The notes beneath the pieces are model-generated. The model was not told the DNA's origin and did no database searches. It worked only from the letters and a program-made list of their open reading frames with translations. A stretch of 64,000 bases of DNA from Stenotrophomonas sp. 24(2023) (GTDB taxonomy: Bacteria; Pseudomonadota; Gammaproteobacteria; Xanthomonadales; Xanthomonadaceae). Below, piece after piece: positions 19,456 to 30,304 of this stretch. The position numbers and the translations under genes are program-made. The DNA lies in NCBI RefSeq assembly GCF_030913365.1, contig NZ_CP133160.1, forward strand, positions 496,001 to 560,000, written 5' to 3'. The stretch's first letter is position 1, and each line of letters starts with the position of its first letter.

Positions 19456-22400
19456 TCACCACACGCCCATGCGCACCCGCATCACGCCGTTGCTGTCGTA
19501 GACACGCCAGTTGCCATCGCTGTATTCGGTGCGCTGGCCGCCATTGGGCGCCGACACCCTGAACATGTCCGACACCACATCGAACGCGGAGGTCTGGCCG
19601 TTGCTTGCCAGCTGGACGCCACCGATCCGGCCGTCCGCACGGACATTGACCGCCCAGGATGCCGAGGCCTCCGTTCCCCCCGCCGACCATGCCGGTGGCT
19701 GGGTCGCATCGTCGGCCACGCGGCTGAACATGGGACGGAACAGCCACAGGTACGGGGTATCCTCCCCCCGGCCACGCACGAGCACGCGGTAGCGGGCCGA
19801 TACCGCACCGGAGGGCGCCTTGGCGATCACGAACGGGCGCGGCAGGTTCGCCAGCGTAGGTACCGAGCCGATGTTCGGGTTGATCACCCAGGGCGACTGG
19901 GCCACGGCAATGGCCCCGCCGGCAGCATTGACCCAGGTGATCTCGACCAGCAGATCGCAGCGATGGGCGTTGACGCTCCCCGAGGCGCAGTAGGTTCTGC
20001 CCTGCTCCACGGCGATGTCGTATTCCGTGCCGAACCAGGAGATTTCGCTGCTGGCCGGCCTGCCCGGCCGCACCGAACCGATGCCGAACACGCCAACCGG
20101 ACGCCAGCTGTTGTCACCGGTCGGGTTGCCGAGTTCATGCCACCCCAGGTTGTAGCCCCATCCCCAGCCGGTACGTTGCCAGAGCGGGAAGGTGGCGTTC
20201 ATCAACAGGTTGCCGGACTCGCCCAGGTTTCTGACCAGTGCCTGCATCTGCTGGACAACAGCGGCTTCGGCCTTGCCACCGATCTGCGACTGCAGGCCAC
20301 TGAGCTGTGAGGCCTGGGCGCTGATCTGCCCCCCCTGCTGGGTCACCTGCGTCTGCAGCTGGTTGAAGCCGGTGGCCGACACGCTGCCTATCTGGGATTT
20401 CAGGTTGGTCAGGTCCTGCGCCGCGGCATCCAACCGGCTGCCCTGCTGGGTGACGGTGGTGGTCAGTCCGGCGATGGCCGCTGCATTGGCGTTGGTGGCC
20501 GCCGCCGTTTCCACGCCACCGGGCATCCACTGCGTGGCCGTTTCACCCTGCTGGAACATCGCGTTGTCCAGTTCCAGCCACAGGTTCTGCCCGGCCGCCG
20601 TCGCACCCAGACGCCAGGCAACCCGTGCCTGGGTGGTGCCTGCCGGTGCGGCAGGCGCGGTGAACACACAGCGCTGGAACGTCTCGGTCATGACGATGTT
20701 CTGCGTGTTGTTCGCCAGCGTTGCGCCTGTCGCATCCAGGTAGATGATGAAGCATTGCAGGTTCAACCCCACGAACCCCCGCGCGAACACGGAGGAGGTA
20801 TAACGCTGGCCGGGCACGGCCTTGGGCCGTGATGCTGTGGTGTTGCAGTCCAGCCCGACGTAGGCATTGGCCGCTGCCGTCGCCTGCGCGACCACGCGAT
20901 AGGCCACCGCCGAGCCGGGCAGCGGACTGGCCACATAGCTGCGTCCCAGCGCCGTGATGTTCTGGACCAGGTCGACCCAGCCCGTCGGCAGCCCGGTTTC
21001 GCTGCCCCGCACGTCGAAGCTGCTGTTGGGCAGCAGGTTGTCACCGCCGATGTTGCCCATCGATGACGCCAGGGACGTCAGCTGCTGCCCCTGTGCGCTC
21101 ACCAGGCCCTCGGTGACGGTCACCCGCGAGGTCAGGCCGGAAACAGCCGTTGTCGCCGCATCAGCGGACTGCTGGGCTTTGTAGGCATCGGTGACATCGA
21201 CCATCCTGATGTCGTCGATATCCAGCAGCACACCGTTGGGGCGGTTCAGCTGCGGAATGCCCACCATCAGCCGGTAGCGCTGGGACGTCGTGGTCGTGTC
21301 CAGGTAACCGCTGACTTTCGTCCACTGGCCTTTGCTGCCGTTGAGGCTGGCCAGGTTGGTGAACAACCGCGGCCAGGCCTGGCTGCCATCGGCAATCACC
21401 AGGTTCAGGCCAACGCCGATCTGCCCGCCGGGCGCATCCGGGCTGTCTGCACGCAGACGCAGGTAGTACTCGACATAGATCCGCCGGTTCTGGCCGCAGG
21501 GAATGTAGTCACCGATGTAGCAGTCCGCGTTCGACGTCGTGCCGACCACGGTGCTGATCAGCATGCCCAGGCGACCCGTCCGGGCAGAAGCGGTCTGGAA
21601 CTGGAACCGGTTGCCTCCGGCCTGCAGCGGGACGACGTTCGCGCCATTTTCGCCCTGCTCGAATGTGCCGAGCGGGAACAGGCTGTCGCCCCCGTTCTGC
21701 AGGACCCGGACACTGGATTCAAGCTGGGTGACCTGGGAAGTCTGCGCCTCGAGCCTGCCCTCGGCACTGCTGACACGTGATGCAAGCCCGCTGATCGCTG
21801 TGGTATTGGCGCCATTCTGGCCTTCCACCGCCCCCACCCGGTTGCCCAGCTGGGTGAGCTGCTGCCCCTGCGCATCGACCTTTCCTTCCGCCGTGTCCAC
21901 CCGCGTGGTCAACGATTGCAGCGCGCTGGCATCGGCCTTGCCATCGACCCGGGTCCGCAGCGCGGTGATGTCGCTGGCGTTGGCCTGGTCGCCGGCCACC
22001 CGTGCCTGCTGCTCGGCGGTCACGCTGGCCGCCGTGGCCACCTGGCCGTTGCCGGCCGGCAGGCGTGCTTCCATGGCACTGATGCGTCCGACCTGGGCAC
22101 TGTCGCTGGCCACGCGCGCGGTACGCTCGTCGGCAATGAACCCGGTGGTCACCTGCGCCAGGTCGGTGCCGCTGTACTGGCCCCGCATCTGCACTGCCAG
22201 CGTGCTGCGCTGGCTGGCTTCGGCGGCATCGGCGGCGATCCTGGCCTGGGCTTCCTGCTGCACCAGCGCCACGCTGGCCCCCGGTGTCGGCCGGCCCACG
22301 GCAACCCAGTCCAGCAGGAAGCCATGGGTTGCCGACTGCGTTGCGCCCAGCTGCACACGGATCGCATCCACCACGCCGGGCCACCACGGCACATCCTGCA

Positions 22401-25400
22401 CATCCATGATCGCCACGCCATGGGCATCCCACGCCGGCTCGGCCATCGCCACCTGCTTCTGCCCGTTCCAGGTGCGGTCAGCCGTGGTGATCCACTGCAG
22501 CGTGCCGGCCCACACCGGCGTACCCACGCGCTTCACCCGCAGCTTCACGAAACGATGGGCACTGCCATCCACGGCCAGCCCCGCTGGCGACTGCACCCAC
22601 GGTGACGCCGCGACGTTGGCCGGCCGCAACCAGCCATCCACCACGGTCGGCGCGCCGTTGCCGGTCCAGCCCTCGACCGCCTGGTCGAAGTACCAGATCA
22701 GGCGGCTGTCGAACTGCGTGCCGCTGCCGGCGGCCACCTCCGACAGGGCCCGCGCCAGCGATTCCACATCGCTCTGGCGGGTCTGCTGCTCCTGGGAAAC
22801 CGCCGCCTCGCGCTCGCGCTTCTCGTTCAGCAGACCGGCCACGCGCGCGGTGCTCTCTGCAGCGATGGCCTGCATGGACTCACCATCCGCCTGCGCCCGG
22901 GCGCTGGCCTCGGCCGCCAGCTCGCGGGCGGCCTGCGCCAGCCCACCGGCACGGGCTGCGGCTTCGGCCAGCCCCGCATCGATGCGGTCGCTGATTTCCT
23001 TTTCCAGGTTCCGGGCCTGCTGTGCCTGCCCGGTCTGGATGCCGCCGATCACCTCGCCCAGGTTGGGCTGCAGCGTCGCGCGCACGACCCGCATCCCCGT
23101 GGACAGCACGCCGCTGGTGTTGCGCGAGCGGCAGGCGAACGTCCAGGGCCCTGCCGCCGGCAGCATCGATTCAAACGCTGCAGCGTGGTAACCCGATTCC
23201 CCCAGCGGGGTCATCTCGTCCCAGACCAGGGCCGTGGCCACGCCGGCCACATACCGGATCTCCACGCCGGCGAAGTCCGGGGACTGCACGGTATCGCTGA
23301 GGAACCCCCACAGGTAGCGGCGCACACCCCCACTGAGTTCCTCCACGTCGAACAGATCCACCAGAACCGGGGGCGCATCCGCGCCCTGCGTGGTGTACTG
23401 CAGGGACACGGCAACGCCGGCACGCCCGTCCGGGCTGTAGGGCCGCACGACCACCGGGTAGGTACCCGCTCCGGGAATGGACCAGCTGGCGCTGCGGGTG
23501 ATCGTGCGTGCCACCTCCTCCAGCGCAGCGTTGCCGTCCGGGTCGGACAGCACGTGGATGTCACCGACCGGACCACTGATGTCGAAGCTCGCCTGCAGCT
23601 CGGTGCGCAGGCTGCCCCCCAGGCTGACCTGGCGCTCGACCACCTTAAGGTTGCTGGCCACCGGCCGGGTCTGCAGGGAAGAGGCATGGGAGGGCGGTAC
23701 ATACTGCCCGGTGCGCACGTAGTGCCAGAACTCGGGCCCTTCCTGCACCACATCCACTGCCGCCCCCTTCAGGTCGGCTTCCGGGCGGATGCCGGTGACG
23801 CGAACGCGCGTACCCGGGGTCTGCTTGAAATCGTAGATCCAGATCGTGTCGTGGGCCGGGTTGGCCTCGCTGTCGCCGGGCATCGGGGCATCGGCTGGCC
23901 AGGGGTCGGCCAGTACCAGCGTGTCGCTGGCCTCGGTACCTGCCAGCACGCGCAGTACGCGGTAGACGCGTTCGCCCGGGATGCGCACGCCGATGAAGGC
24001 ATTGCCCGCTGCCGGTGGCGGCACCGGTTCATCCAGCGTCAGCGTGGTGACCCCGGCGGTATCGCGGCTGGCGCCCTGCACGCGGCCGCCGAAGCCCCAC
24101 TGGGTGAGGTCATGCTGCAGGGCCAGCACCGACAGGCGCGCGTAGGCCAAGTGCTCCAGGTCCGTGCTGTAGCTGATCGACTTGTACTGGTAGACACTCT
24201 GCGCCAGGTGCCATCGGGCCAGCATGGCCGCGTGCGCTTCGCTGGTCACGCCTTCACCGGTGACCTTGGCCGGGTTGAGCATCACCTCCACGCCCGGCGC
24301 GGGTACGCGCAGGGTCGAGGCGGTCCAGGTGCGGCGATCCAGGTAGCTGTATTCGATGCCATCGGCCGCATTGGCCAGCGTGTAGTCGACCTGGAACTGC
24401 CCCTTCTTGATGGTGGCCATGTTGACCACGCCCGACAGCGGCTGCTCGTCCGCCGCCCAGGCAACGCCGAGGCGGCCCTTGGCCCAGGTCACCTGGCCGA
24501 AGCCGGCCAGCGCGATGGCGTCGAGCACGGCCTGGTGGCTGCGCACTTCGGTCAGCCAGTAGTCGTAGCTGAACCCGTTGTCCGCACAGTGCAGCATGAA
24601 CGCCTTCAGGCCTTCGATGTCGATGCGGCGATCGGCCATGCCCAGGCCGGCGATGCGCTTGCCGTTCTCGTCGTTGATGCCGCGGGCATAGGCCAGGATC
24701 TGCGCGCCCGGGTTGCTGGTCTCCTCGACCACCCACCCCGCTGCCTCGCCTTTCCAGACAGGAACCGGCCGCGAATGGGCCACGCAGCGGATCTCATCGG
24801 GCGTGCCGTTGAGCTGCCCGGAGGCCTTCATCTGCAGGCCGATCGCCGGAATGCCCGCGTGGCTGGCGTCATCGCGCTGCACACTGACCAGGTTGGTCCA
24901 GGTGAAGTTGGCCTGCGCTCCGCTGCCATCGGTGTTCTGGCCAGCCACGCGCACGCGCACATCGTACTGCCCGGGCTCGACATCACGCCCATAGCTCACC
25001 CGCCGGGTCTTCTGCGTACGGCCCACCACCGCATGGTTGCCGAACACCTGCCAGGCCGTACTGCCGGTGGGACGGTACTGGATCTGGACCTGTTCGCGGT
25101 TGTCCTTGTCCTTGCCCTTGGAGGTGACATCCCACAGGCGGAATTCGATGTTCACCTGCAGGCGCAGGGTGTCCGGTGAACTGGTGCGCTCCACCCAGGG
25201 GCCGGGAACATGCTTGGCATCATTGCCGGTATCGAGCAGCTGCGCGCCATCGACCACATCGGCATTGCTGTACAGCGGAATGGCCTCCTCCGGCATCTGC
25301 GGGAAACCGCGGAACCAGGTGCGTACGCCCTCGTAGCTGGACAGCGCTGCATCGCCGTTCTGCAGGGCCTCCACGCGCCCGACGTTGATGCCCGGGCTCA

Positions 25401-26019
25401 GGGTCAACGCCAGGTACTGCTCATCGGCCTCATACCAGGTGTACGGGCGACTGATCACATCCGGTGCGACACGCACCGAGCCGAACAGCAGCCCGAGCGG
25501 CTCGTAGGCGCGGACACGGTTGCGCGGTGCCGCCAGCGAATAGGCCGTCTCGGCCACGCCCCCGCCACCGGGCTTGGGCGGCTTGGGCGTCAGCACCTTG
25601 TTGATCAGCACGCTGCCGGCCACATAGACCGCCGACGCGGCGAGCGTGCCGTAGGTCCCTGCGATGGCGCCGGCCCCCCAGGCGCCACTGGCCGCCAGGG
25701 TCCCGATGCCGAACGTGAAATAGGTCAGCGCGATCATCGCGATCAGCGGGATCGCCGCCTTGCCCACCACGCTGTGCACTTCGATCAGCTGGCCATGGCG
25801 CGGCTGCATCTGCATCCACTGCTCGCGCGGCACGTCCTGGCCATCCACGTGAACCTGCCAGGGCTTGCCATCCAGGCCATCGACATGGCGCATCAGGAAG
25901 GCATACAGGCTCTCGCCCGGACGCAGATCGGCCGGCACGTTGCGCTGGCCATCCAGCAGGACCGGATGCGGGGTGATGATGAGGCGGCCATCGGCCACCG
26001 GTCGGGGGGTCAGTTCCAT
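19456..26019 (-). CDS. Phage tail tip/host specificity protein J with long C-terminal fibre
   Basis: 2187 residues, more than 1.5 times lambda J. Residues 1-80 resemble a tail assembly (gpI-like) module; 84-143 form a Gly/Ala-rich hydrophobic stretch; about 150-900 is the J core (ending in [15 protein letters not shown] blocks and fibronectin-like repeats); about 1000-1110 is an alanine-rich coiled coil. The distal part alternates coiled-coil repeats ([35 protein letters not shown]) with three beta-sandwich, CBM-like modules opening [25 protein letters not shown] and [12 protein letters not shown]. The protein is expected at the tail tip and to bind the host surface. Uninterrupted frame and host-like base composition argue against recent decay. 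It overlaps the NlpC/P60 gene by 10 bases. Confidence 0.88.
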   Translation of the reverse strand: MELTPRPVADGRLIITPHPVLLDGQRNVPADLRPGESLYAFLMRHVDGLDGKPWQVHVDGQDVPREQWMQMQPRHGQLIEVHSVVGKAAIPLIAMIALTYFTFGIGTLAASGAWGAGAIAGTYGTLAASAVYVAGSVLINKVLTPKPPKPGGGGVAETAYSLAAPRNRVRAYEPLGLLFGSVRVAPDVISRPYTWYEADEQYLALTLSPGINVGRVEALQNGDAALSSYEGVRTWFRGFPQMPEEAIPLYSNADVVDGAQLLDTGNDAKHVPGPWVERTSSPDTLRLQVNIEFRLWDVTSKGKDKDNREQVQIQYRPTGSTAWQVFGNHAVVGRTQKTRRVSYGRDVEPGQYDVRVRVAGQNTDGSGAQANFTWTNLVSVQRDDASHAGIPAIGLQMKASGQLNGTPDEIRCVAHSRPVPVWKGEAAGWVVEETSNPGAQILAYARGINDENGKRIAGLGMADRRIDIEGLKAFMLHCADNGFSYDYWLTEVRSHQAVLDAIALAGFGQVTWAKGRLGVAWAADEQPLSGVVNMATIKKGQFQVDYTLANAADGIEYSYLDRRTWTASTLRVPAPGVEVMLNPAKVTGEGVTSEAHAAMLARWHLAQSVYQYKSISYSTDLEHLAYARLSVLALQHDLTQWGFGGRVQGASRDTAGVTTLTLDEPVPPPAAGNAFIGVRIPGERVYRVLRVLAGTEASDTLVLADPWPADAPMPGDSEANPAHDTIWIYDFKQTPGTRVRVTGIRPEADLKGAAVDVVQEGPEFWHYVRTGQYVPPSHASSLQTRPVASNLKVVERQVSLGGSLRTELQASFDISGPVGDIHVLSDPDGNAALEEVARTITRSASWSIPGAGTYPVVVRPYSPDGRAGVAVSLQYTTQGADAPPVLVDLFDVEELSGGVRRYLWGFLSDTVQSPDFAGVEIRYVAGVATALVWDEMTPLGESGYHAAAFESMLPAAGPWTFACRSRNTSGVLSTGMRVVRATLQPNLGEVIGGIQTGQAQQARNLEKEISDRIDAGLAEAAARAGGLAQAARELAAEASARAQADGESMQAIAAESTARVAGLLNEKREREAAVSQEQQTRQSDVESLARALSEVAAGSGTQFDSRLIWYFDQAVEGWTGNGAPTVVDGWLRPANVAASPWVQSPAGLAVDGSAHRFVKLRVKRVGTPVWAGTLQWITTADRTWNGQKQVAMAEPAWDAHGVAIMDVQDVPWWPGVVDAIRVQLGATQSATHGFLLDWVAVGRPTPGASVALVQQEAQARIAADAAEASQRSTLAVQMRGQYSGTDLAQVTTGFIADERTARVASDSAQVGRISAMEARLPAGNGQVATAASVTAEQQARVAGDQANASDITALRTRVDGKADASALQSLTTRVDTAEGKVDAQGQQLTQLGNRVGAVEGQNGANTTAISGLASRVSSAEGRLEAQTSQVTQLESSVRVLQNGGDSLFPLGTFEQGENGANVVPLQAGGNRFQFQTASARTGRLGMLISTVVGTTSNADCYIGDYIPCGQNRRIYVEYYLRLRADSPDAPGGQIGVGLNLVIADGSQAWPRLFTNLASLNGSKGQWTKVSGYLDTTTTSQRYRLMVGIPQLNRPNGVLLDIDDIRMVDVTDAYKAQQSADAATTAVSGLTSRVTVTEGLVSAQGQQLTSLASSMGNIGGDNLLPNSSFDVRGSETGLPTGWVDLVQNITALGRSYVASPLPGSAVAYRVVAQATAAANAYVGLDCNTTASRPKAVPGQRYTSSVFARGFVGLNLQCFIIYLDATGATLANNTQNIVMTETFQRCVFTAPAAPAGTTQARVAWRLGATAAGQNLWLELDNAMFQQGETATQWMPGGVETAAATNANAAAIAGLTTTVTQQGSRLDAAAQDLTNLKSQIGSVSATGFNQLQTQVTQQGGQISAQASQLSGLQSQIGGKAEAAVVQQMQALVRNLGESGNLLMNATFPLWQRTGWGWGYNLGWHELGNPTGDNSWRPVGVFGIGSVRPGRPASSEISWFGTEYDIAVEQGRTYCASGSVNAHRCDLLVEITWVNAAGGAIAVAQSPWVINPNIGSVPTLANLPRPFVIAKAPSGAVSARYRVLVRGRGEDTPYLWLFRPMFSRVADDATQPPAWSAGGTEASASWAVNVRADGRIGGVQLASNGQTSAFDVVSDMFRVSAPNGGQRTEYSDGNWRVYDSNGVMRVRMGVW

Positions 26020-26405
26020 GCGTAGTATCCCTCTATCCGCAGCCCGTATCCGGGCAGGTCACGAACCCGGTGCAGCACGCTGCAGCCGTTCGTTTCATTG
26101 CTGTGCAGGACCCAGCCCTCATGGGCCAGGAAAAAGAAAACCCCGGCATGGCCGGGGGTGCGGTGCCCACGTTCGATCATCAGGACCAGGTCGCCATCGT
26201 GCGGTGGCCCCTCGCGCGGCGTCGCGCGCAGGCGTGAATGGCCGGCCAGTTCGAGCGCCCCGCGCAGGCCGCGGGGCCGCCGGCCCGGCAGGTCCACCTC
26301 GCGCCCGAACAGCTCGCGCTGCGCCAGCACCACCAGGTCGGCGCAGTCGAACCGGGCCTGTTCATAGGGAATGCCCACCAACCGCTCGATGTCGTGCAGC
26401 CGCAT
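26010..26405 (-). CDS. Phage NlpC/P60 tail-tip peptidase (gpK-like)
   Basis: 131 residues. The catalytic pair is Cys21 in FDCADLVV and His86 in TPGHAGVFF, the NlpC/P60 arrangement used by siphovirus tail-tip proteins to cleave peptidoglycan peptide bonds during DNA entry. The ATG at 26405 shares a base with the upstream stop (TGATG). It sits between the DUF1833 gene and J, the same order as lambda L-K-I-J. Both catalytic residues are intact. Confidence 0.85.
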   Translation of the reverse strand: MRLHDIERLVGIPYEQARFDCADLVVLAQRELFGREVDLPGRRPRGLRGALELAGHSRLRATPREGPPHDGDLVLMIERGHRTPGHAGVFFFLAHEGWVLHSNETNGCSVLHRVRDLPGYGLRIEGYYAWN

Positions 26406-26866
26406 CAGAAAATCCCGGGCAGGGTGAACGGATTGGCGTGCAGCAGCACGGCCTGCTGGCGCATCAGGAAATCCACGCCACACTGCGCGCTGACCGTGCG
26501 CGTGTTGACCGACACCTGGGTCATCGGCAGGTCGTACTCGGCCTCGATCACATCCGGATCGGCACGGTCGGTGATCATCAACCGCGCGGTGAGCATTTCC
26601 CCGGGCATCAGCCGTTCCAGGTCTTCGGTCAAGGCCCGCCCGACGTTGTCGATCACCAGCTGTGCCCGCGGCGCCTGCCCGGTGACATCATCGGGCAGCT
26701 GGAAGCCGAAGGGCGCGGCGATGAACGCCAGGCCGTTGCTCGTCCAGTTGACCGTGTCATTGACGATGCGCAGCACATCGGGCATCGAGGGCGCGGACAC
26801 CTCCAGCAGCATCAGCGGCCCCTGCGTGTCGGCCAGGCGCTGGCGACGTTCGTTGAAGGTGCTCAT
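26405..26866 (-). CDS. Phage tail tip protein, DUF1833-type (gpL position)
   Basis: 153 residues, no membrane segment. LEVSAPSMPDVLRIVNDTVNWTSNG and the later DLPMTQVSVNTRTVSAQ give the beta-rich pattern of DUF1833 proteins found between the tape measure and the NlpC/P60 gene in many siphoviruses. By position it corresponds to lambda gpL, which caps the tip complex. It overlaps the next upstream gene by 4 bases (ATGA). Confidence 0.7.
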   Translation of the reverse strand: MSTFNERRQRLADTQGPLMLLEVSAPSMPDVLRIVNDTVNWTSNGLAFIAAPFGFQLPDDVTGQAPRAQLVIDNVGRALTEDLERLMPGEMLTARLMITDRADPDVIEAEYDLPMTQVSVNTRTVSAQCGVDFLMRQQAVLLHANPFTLPGIF

Positions 26867-27216
26867 GGCATGTACTCCAGCACCAGGTCACGCTTGGAAA
26901 AACGGAACTGGGTGTTCAGCGGCACCAGGCGGCCGATGCCCTGCGGGAAACGGGCCGTGATCGGCTGCCCGGTACGTGGGTGCGCCATCGTGAACCACCC
27001 CACCCGCTTCACATCGTGCAGGTACCAGGCTTCGAACGCTTCGGCATCGGCGGCACTGCGGAACTGTACCGATGCCTGGATGTTCTTCATCACCCGGCTG
27101 TTGATCACGCGCATCTTGCTCGGTCCACGCTCCATGTCGGTCCGCTCCTCGGACGCGACGATCTCCTCGCTGTAGTCGGCAAAGCGGATCTCTGCATATT
27201 CTGGCCAACGGCTCAT
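26863..27216 (-). CDS. Putative minor tail protein (gpM position)
   Basis: 117 residues from the ATG at 27216. I do not recognise a named domain with certainty. It contains KNIQASVQFRSAADAEAFEAWY and GWFTMAHPRTGQPITARFPQG, and ends FRFSKRDLVLEYMP, a beta-rich pattern of small tail-tip proteins. The assignment is by position directly after the tape measure and before DUF1833, as lambda M. It overlaps both neighbours by 4 bases, so the tip genes are tightly coupled. Confidence 0.6.
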   Translation of the reverse strand: MSRWPEYAEIRFADYSEEIVASEERTDMERGPSKMRVINSRVMKNIQASVQFRSAADAEAFEAWYLHDVKRVGWFTMAHPRTGQPITARFPQGIGRLVPLNTQFRFSKRDLVLEYMP

Positions 27217-29543
27217 CCCACTGCCTCCATCCATCCGTATCGGGCTCGTCCAATGGCACCCAGCTCGCCACCGTTGAGGCTGTCGCCCACGATGTCGATC
27301 ACCAGCCGCCGCATTTCGCTGCCATCGGGCATGCGCTGGCGCTCCTCGCGGGTCTGCACCCGGTTGTCGCCGTAGTTGTTGATTTCCACATTCATGCCGC
27401 CACCGCCCGAAGGCGCGATCGCGACCAGGCCGGTGGTGACTGCATCGCCCCCGCCGATGCCTTCTCCCCGGCGCAGTGCCCCCTGCAGGGCGAAGAACGC
27501 CGACGGGCCGCCCAGTGCCGCCATGTCTTCCTGGCTGAGCACCCCTTCCCCCTTGTGCACGATGCCGGCCGGCTCGTACTTGCCGCCGGGGCCGGTATAG
27601 CCGCCGCTGGAGTACCCCTTGCCGCCGGCATCGGGCTGCCCACTGCCGAAGATCGCCTTGAATATCCCGACCACGGCCTGCTTGGCCGCGATCCTGGCCA
27701 GATCGGCGATGATGGCGTTGGCCATCCCGGAGAAGGAGAGCTTCCCGGTCTGCGCGAACCGCACCAGGCTCTCCTCCATCCCGGAGAACATGTTGGTGAA
27801 CAGGCCTGCGCTCTGATCGGCCATGTTCGCCGCACCGGCGGCATAGTCATCGAATGCCCGCTTGGCCCCCTCCCCCCAGTCCGACTGGCGGGCCTGCTTG
27901 GCCTGCTGGTAGGCATCTTCACGCTCCAGCGCCTGCGCATGGAATTCGTCCAGCCTCGCCAACTGGTCGCGGTAGCTGTCCGACTCAATGACAGTGCCAT
28001 CCGCCCCGCGCGACTTGTCATCCAGCGCGCGCTTCCGGCTTTCCCGGTCCTCATCCAGGGCACTGCGCCGACGCATGCGTTCGCTGGCTTGCGCACCGTT
28101 CCCGATGGTGAACAGGTCCTGGTCGTTGGCACGCTGCTGTGCCTGCGCGGCAACGGCCAGGTCGCGCTTGAGCTGCAGCAGGTCCTGCAGCGCCTTCGTT
28201 GCGGCTTCCGCCGCCGCGGTCTCCTTGCCCTGGGCAACGGCGGCATCCAGGGCGGTGCGGACCCGCTTCTCGTCAACCGTGCTGAGCGCACGCGTGCGGT
28301 GGGTGATCTCATCCAGGATGGTCACCCGCAGCTTCTCGGCGGCGGTCATGCCCTCGGTCAGCTGCAGCTGGATGCGATCCTGTGCGGTCTGCTTGTCGAT
28401 GCGGTCAACCAGCCCATCAACCGCGACAGCTTCCTGCTGCGACTGTTCAATCGCCTGCTGCCGGGCCTGCTGCTGCTGGCGGAAGCGCTCCATGCGCTGC
28501 AGGTGCATCTGCTTGTGCGCGGCCTCCTGTTCGATCTGGGCACGCTGCTCGCTGGAGGCGCCCTGGCCGTCCGAGACGGCGTTGACCTGATCGTCGCGCT
28601 CGGCGCGCCAGGCGGCCATTTCGCCCTTGGTCAGCCGGATCCACTCGATGTCATCGCGCCGGCTCGATGCCTTCAGGCCCGCGATCATGCCATCGACCGC
28701 CGCACTGGCCTGCAGGGACGCCCAGCCGACACTGCCGATCTGGGCCCGGACGTTCTCCAGCTTCACATTGTCCACGTTGTACAGCGCAGCAACGATCTTC
28801 TGGTAGAGCTCCGGGTCCACCGATTTCTTGATCTGCGCTTCCAGTTCGGCGAACTGCTGGCGCACCGGGGTCACGCGCTTCTCGAAGTTGGCCAGCTCCG
28901 CCTGGGCCTTCTGCAGGCCCTCATAGTCGGCCGCCGCGCTCAGGCCGCTGCCTTCACGGGCCGAGGTCTTGCCGTACTCGATCCGCCCCTGCCAGTGGGT
29001 GATCGAGCCGCGCAGCGCCTTCTCTCTTGCATCGTACTCGCGCAGGGTCTTGAGCTGCTCATGCAGCGCGCCGATGCCGTCGGTGACCGGCAGGCTGCGG
29101 TTGGCCAAGCCTTTGCCCACCTCATCCATCGTGAAGGACATCACCTTCATCGACTGGATCTGCTCACGGTACTCGGCCCGTGCCTTCTCGGCCTGCTGCA
29201 CCATGTCCATGTAGGCCTGGCCGACCTTGCGGATACTGACGGCAGCGATTTCCCATGGTCCGCCGGCCCATTTGAGCAGGCTCTGGGCGCCGGACCGGAG
29301 ATCCCCTTTCAGGCCTGCGCTGCCGCCCTCGGCTGCGCCGCCGTCGCCGGCCTTTCCGGACGCTCCCTGCGCCCGGCGGGCCGAGGCATGCATGCGGTCC
29401 AGCGATGCGGCGGCCTGGTCGGCATCGCGCCGTATGATCCGCAGGCTCTGGCCAGCAATCCGGCTGGCCTCGTTCATCGCTGCGCGGAACGCTGCCGAAT
29501 TGGTCCGCAGCGTTACGTCAATGATCTGGTTAGTGGACGCCAC
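27213..29543 (-). CDS. Phage tail tape measure protein (lambda gpH type)
   Basis: 776 residues. The N-terminus (TNQIIDVTLRTNSAAFRAAMNEA) is typical of tape measure proteins; long alpha-helical, Gln/Ala-rich coiled coils fill residues 100-540; the C-terminal block LSFSGMANAIIADLARIAAKQAVVGIFKAIFG (seen as FSGMANAIIADLARIAAKQ) marks the lambda tape-measure C-terminal domain. The start is the GTG at 29543, because GGGAGG lies 7 bases before it; an in-frame TTG at 29558 lies within that ribosome-binding site. At about 0.15 nm per residue, as in known phages, a tail of roughly 115 nm would be expected; this is inference. Confidence 0.88.
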   Translation of the reverse strand: MASTNQIIDVTLRTNSAAFRAAMNEASRIAGQSLRIIRRDADQAAASLDRMHASARRAQGASGKAGDGGAAEGGSAGLKGDLRSGAQSLLKWAGGPWEIAAVSIRKVGQAYMDMVQQAEKARAEYREQIQSMKVMSFTMDEVGKGLANRSLPVTDGIGALHEQLKTLREYDAREKALRGSITHWQGRIEYGKTSAREGSGLSAAADYEGLQKAQAELANFEKRVTPVRQQFAELEAQIKKSVDPELYQKIVAALYNVDNVKLENVRAQIGSVGWASLQASAAVDGMIAGLKASSRRDDIEWIRLTKGEMAAWRAERDDQVNAVSDGQGASSEQRAQIEQEAAHKQMHLQRMERFRQQQQARQQAIEQSQQEAVAVDGLVDRIDKQTAQDRIQLQLTEGMTAAEKLRVTILDEITHRTRALSTVDEKRVRTALDAAVAQGKETAAAEAATKALQDLLQLKRDLAVAAQAQQRANDQDLFTIGNGAQASERMRRRSALDEDRESRKRALDDKSRGADGTVIESDSYRDQLARLDEFHAQALEREDAYQQAKQARQSDWGEGAKRAFDDYAAGAANMADQSAGLFTNMFSGMEESLVRFAQTGKLSFSGMANAIIADLARIAAKQAVVGIFKAIFGSGQPDAGGKGYSSGGYTGPGGKYEPAGIVHKGEGVLSQEDMAALGGPSAFFALQGALRRGEGIGGGDAVTTGLVAIAPSGGGGMNVEINNYGDNRVQTREERQRMPDGSEMRRLVIDIVGDSLNGGELGAIGRARYGWMEAVG

Positions 29544-29556
29544 ACGCGTTCCTCCC

Positions 29557-29618
29557 AAAAAAGTGGAGGGCCCCGCAGGGCCCCTTCATGAGCGCCGGGC
29601 ACCTTGCCCGCCCGGCGC
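29557..29618 (-). promoter_or_regulatory. Two hairpins between the chaperone and tape measure genes
   Basis: GCGCCGGG (29592-29599) pairs with CCCGGCGC (29611-29618), and GGGCCC at 29568-29573 pairs with GGGCCC at 29578-29583. On the minus strand the second is followed after six bases by TTTTTT (29557-29562), then the tape-measure ribosome-binding site. The second could act as an attenuator lowering tape measure expression relative to the tail tube. Confidence 0.5.
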
Positions 29619-29630
29619 CTGCCTGCCCGG

Positions 29631-30304
29631 TCAGCCCTGGCGGCTGCCGTTGCGGCGCGATGCACTGTCAAACAGCTCCAGCAGCTGGCTGGCCCTGGCC
29701 TTGGCCTCATCGCGCGGTTGCCTGCGCGGGCGTACCAGCAGGAAATCCTCGGCGGTGGTCGCATTGCCATGGACCTGCGCCAGCACGCTGGTCAGCTGCG
29801 CGAGCATGCCCTGCAGCGGCTGGTCCATCGGTTCCAGCCGTGCAAAGGCGTACATCTCGGAAAGCTGGCGGGAGGTCACTCCCGCCAGCAGATGGTCCGG
29901 ATGCGGGAAGCCAAGCCGCCACGCAATCCGGAACTGAAGCCGGCGCTCAGGCCGGCGGATCAGTTTTTTTCCAGCTCTCCGATGGCCGCTTCACCCAGGG
30001 CATTGAGCGTCTGCGCCACGCGGAACACCCGGTCCAGTGCAGCGGCCGACTTGGCACCGAGCTGGGCCACCTCGCCGTCGCTGAAAAGACGCGCGCCCTG
30101 TTCGTCGACCAGGCACAGGCCCACGAAGCGTGCACGGAAGTCTTCCACCTTCGGGGTGTCACCGCCGTAGGTGTCCTGCTCCCAGCGATCACGGTCGCTG
30201 GCCGACATCATGGCCACGCGCACCATGCCGCCCCACTCCGGGACCGCCACATCCTGGTGCCGGCGGTCCTGGGCCTGCAGGATCTGCGCTTTGCCCAGCA
30301 GCAT
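29631..30304 (-). CDS. Tail assembly chaperone GT fusion, made by -1 ribosomal frameshift
   Basis: Reading shifts by -1 at A-AAA-AAC (29963-29969), two codons before the G stop. The shifted frame (CTG ATC CGC ...) continues without a stop for 110 codons to 29631. The added domain contains RLGFPHPDHLLAGVTSRQLSEMYAFARLEP split across the line (key parts GFPHPDHLLAG and TSRQLSEMYAFARLEP), typical of gpT/DUF4035-type extensions. In lambda-like phages G and GT chaperone the tape measure at a set ratio. Total length is about 224 residues. The extension has its own GTG at 29879, but no Shine-Dalgarno sequence, so fusion is preferred. Confidence 0.82.
29939..29969 (-). promoter_or_regulatory. Programmed -1 frameshift signal: slippery heptamer plus stem-loop
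   Basis: The zero-frame codons are CTG GAA AAA AAC TGA, giving the heptamer A_AAA_AAC at 29969-29963. After a 6-base spacer, GCCGGC (29956-29951) pairs with GCCGGC (29944-29939) over a 6-base loop. Slippery site, spacer length and stem all fit the known signal in tail assembly chaperone genes. Confidence 0.85.
29960..30304 (-). CDS. Phage tail assembly chaperone G
   Basis: 114 residues from ATG 30304 (or 115 from the GTG at 30307, which overlaps the tail tube stop). It begins MLLGKAQILQAQD and ends ALGEAAIGELEKN immediately after the frameshift site. KSAAALDRVFRVAQTLNAL near the C-terminus is typical of siphovirus tail assembly chaperones of the HK97/N15-like type. It should bind the tape measure protein before tail tube polymerisation. 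It sits between the tail tube and tape measure genes, the invariant siphovirus order. Confidence 0.82.
   Translation of the reverse strand: MLLGKAQILQAQDRRHQDVAVPEWGGMVRVAMMSASDRDRWEQDTYGGDTPKVEDFRARFVGLCLVDEQGARLFSDGEVAQLGAKSAAALDRVFRVAQTLNALGEAAIGELEKN

Noticed and set aside
29631..29879. Independent small gene starting at GTG 29879
   Set aside because: There is no ribosome-binding site, and the frame is continuous with the -1 extension from the slippery site, so it is the T part of a GT fusion.
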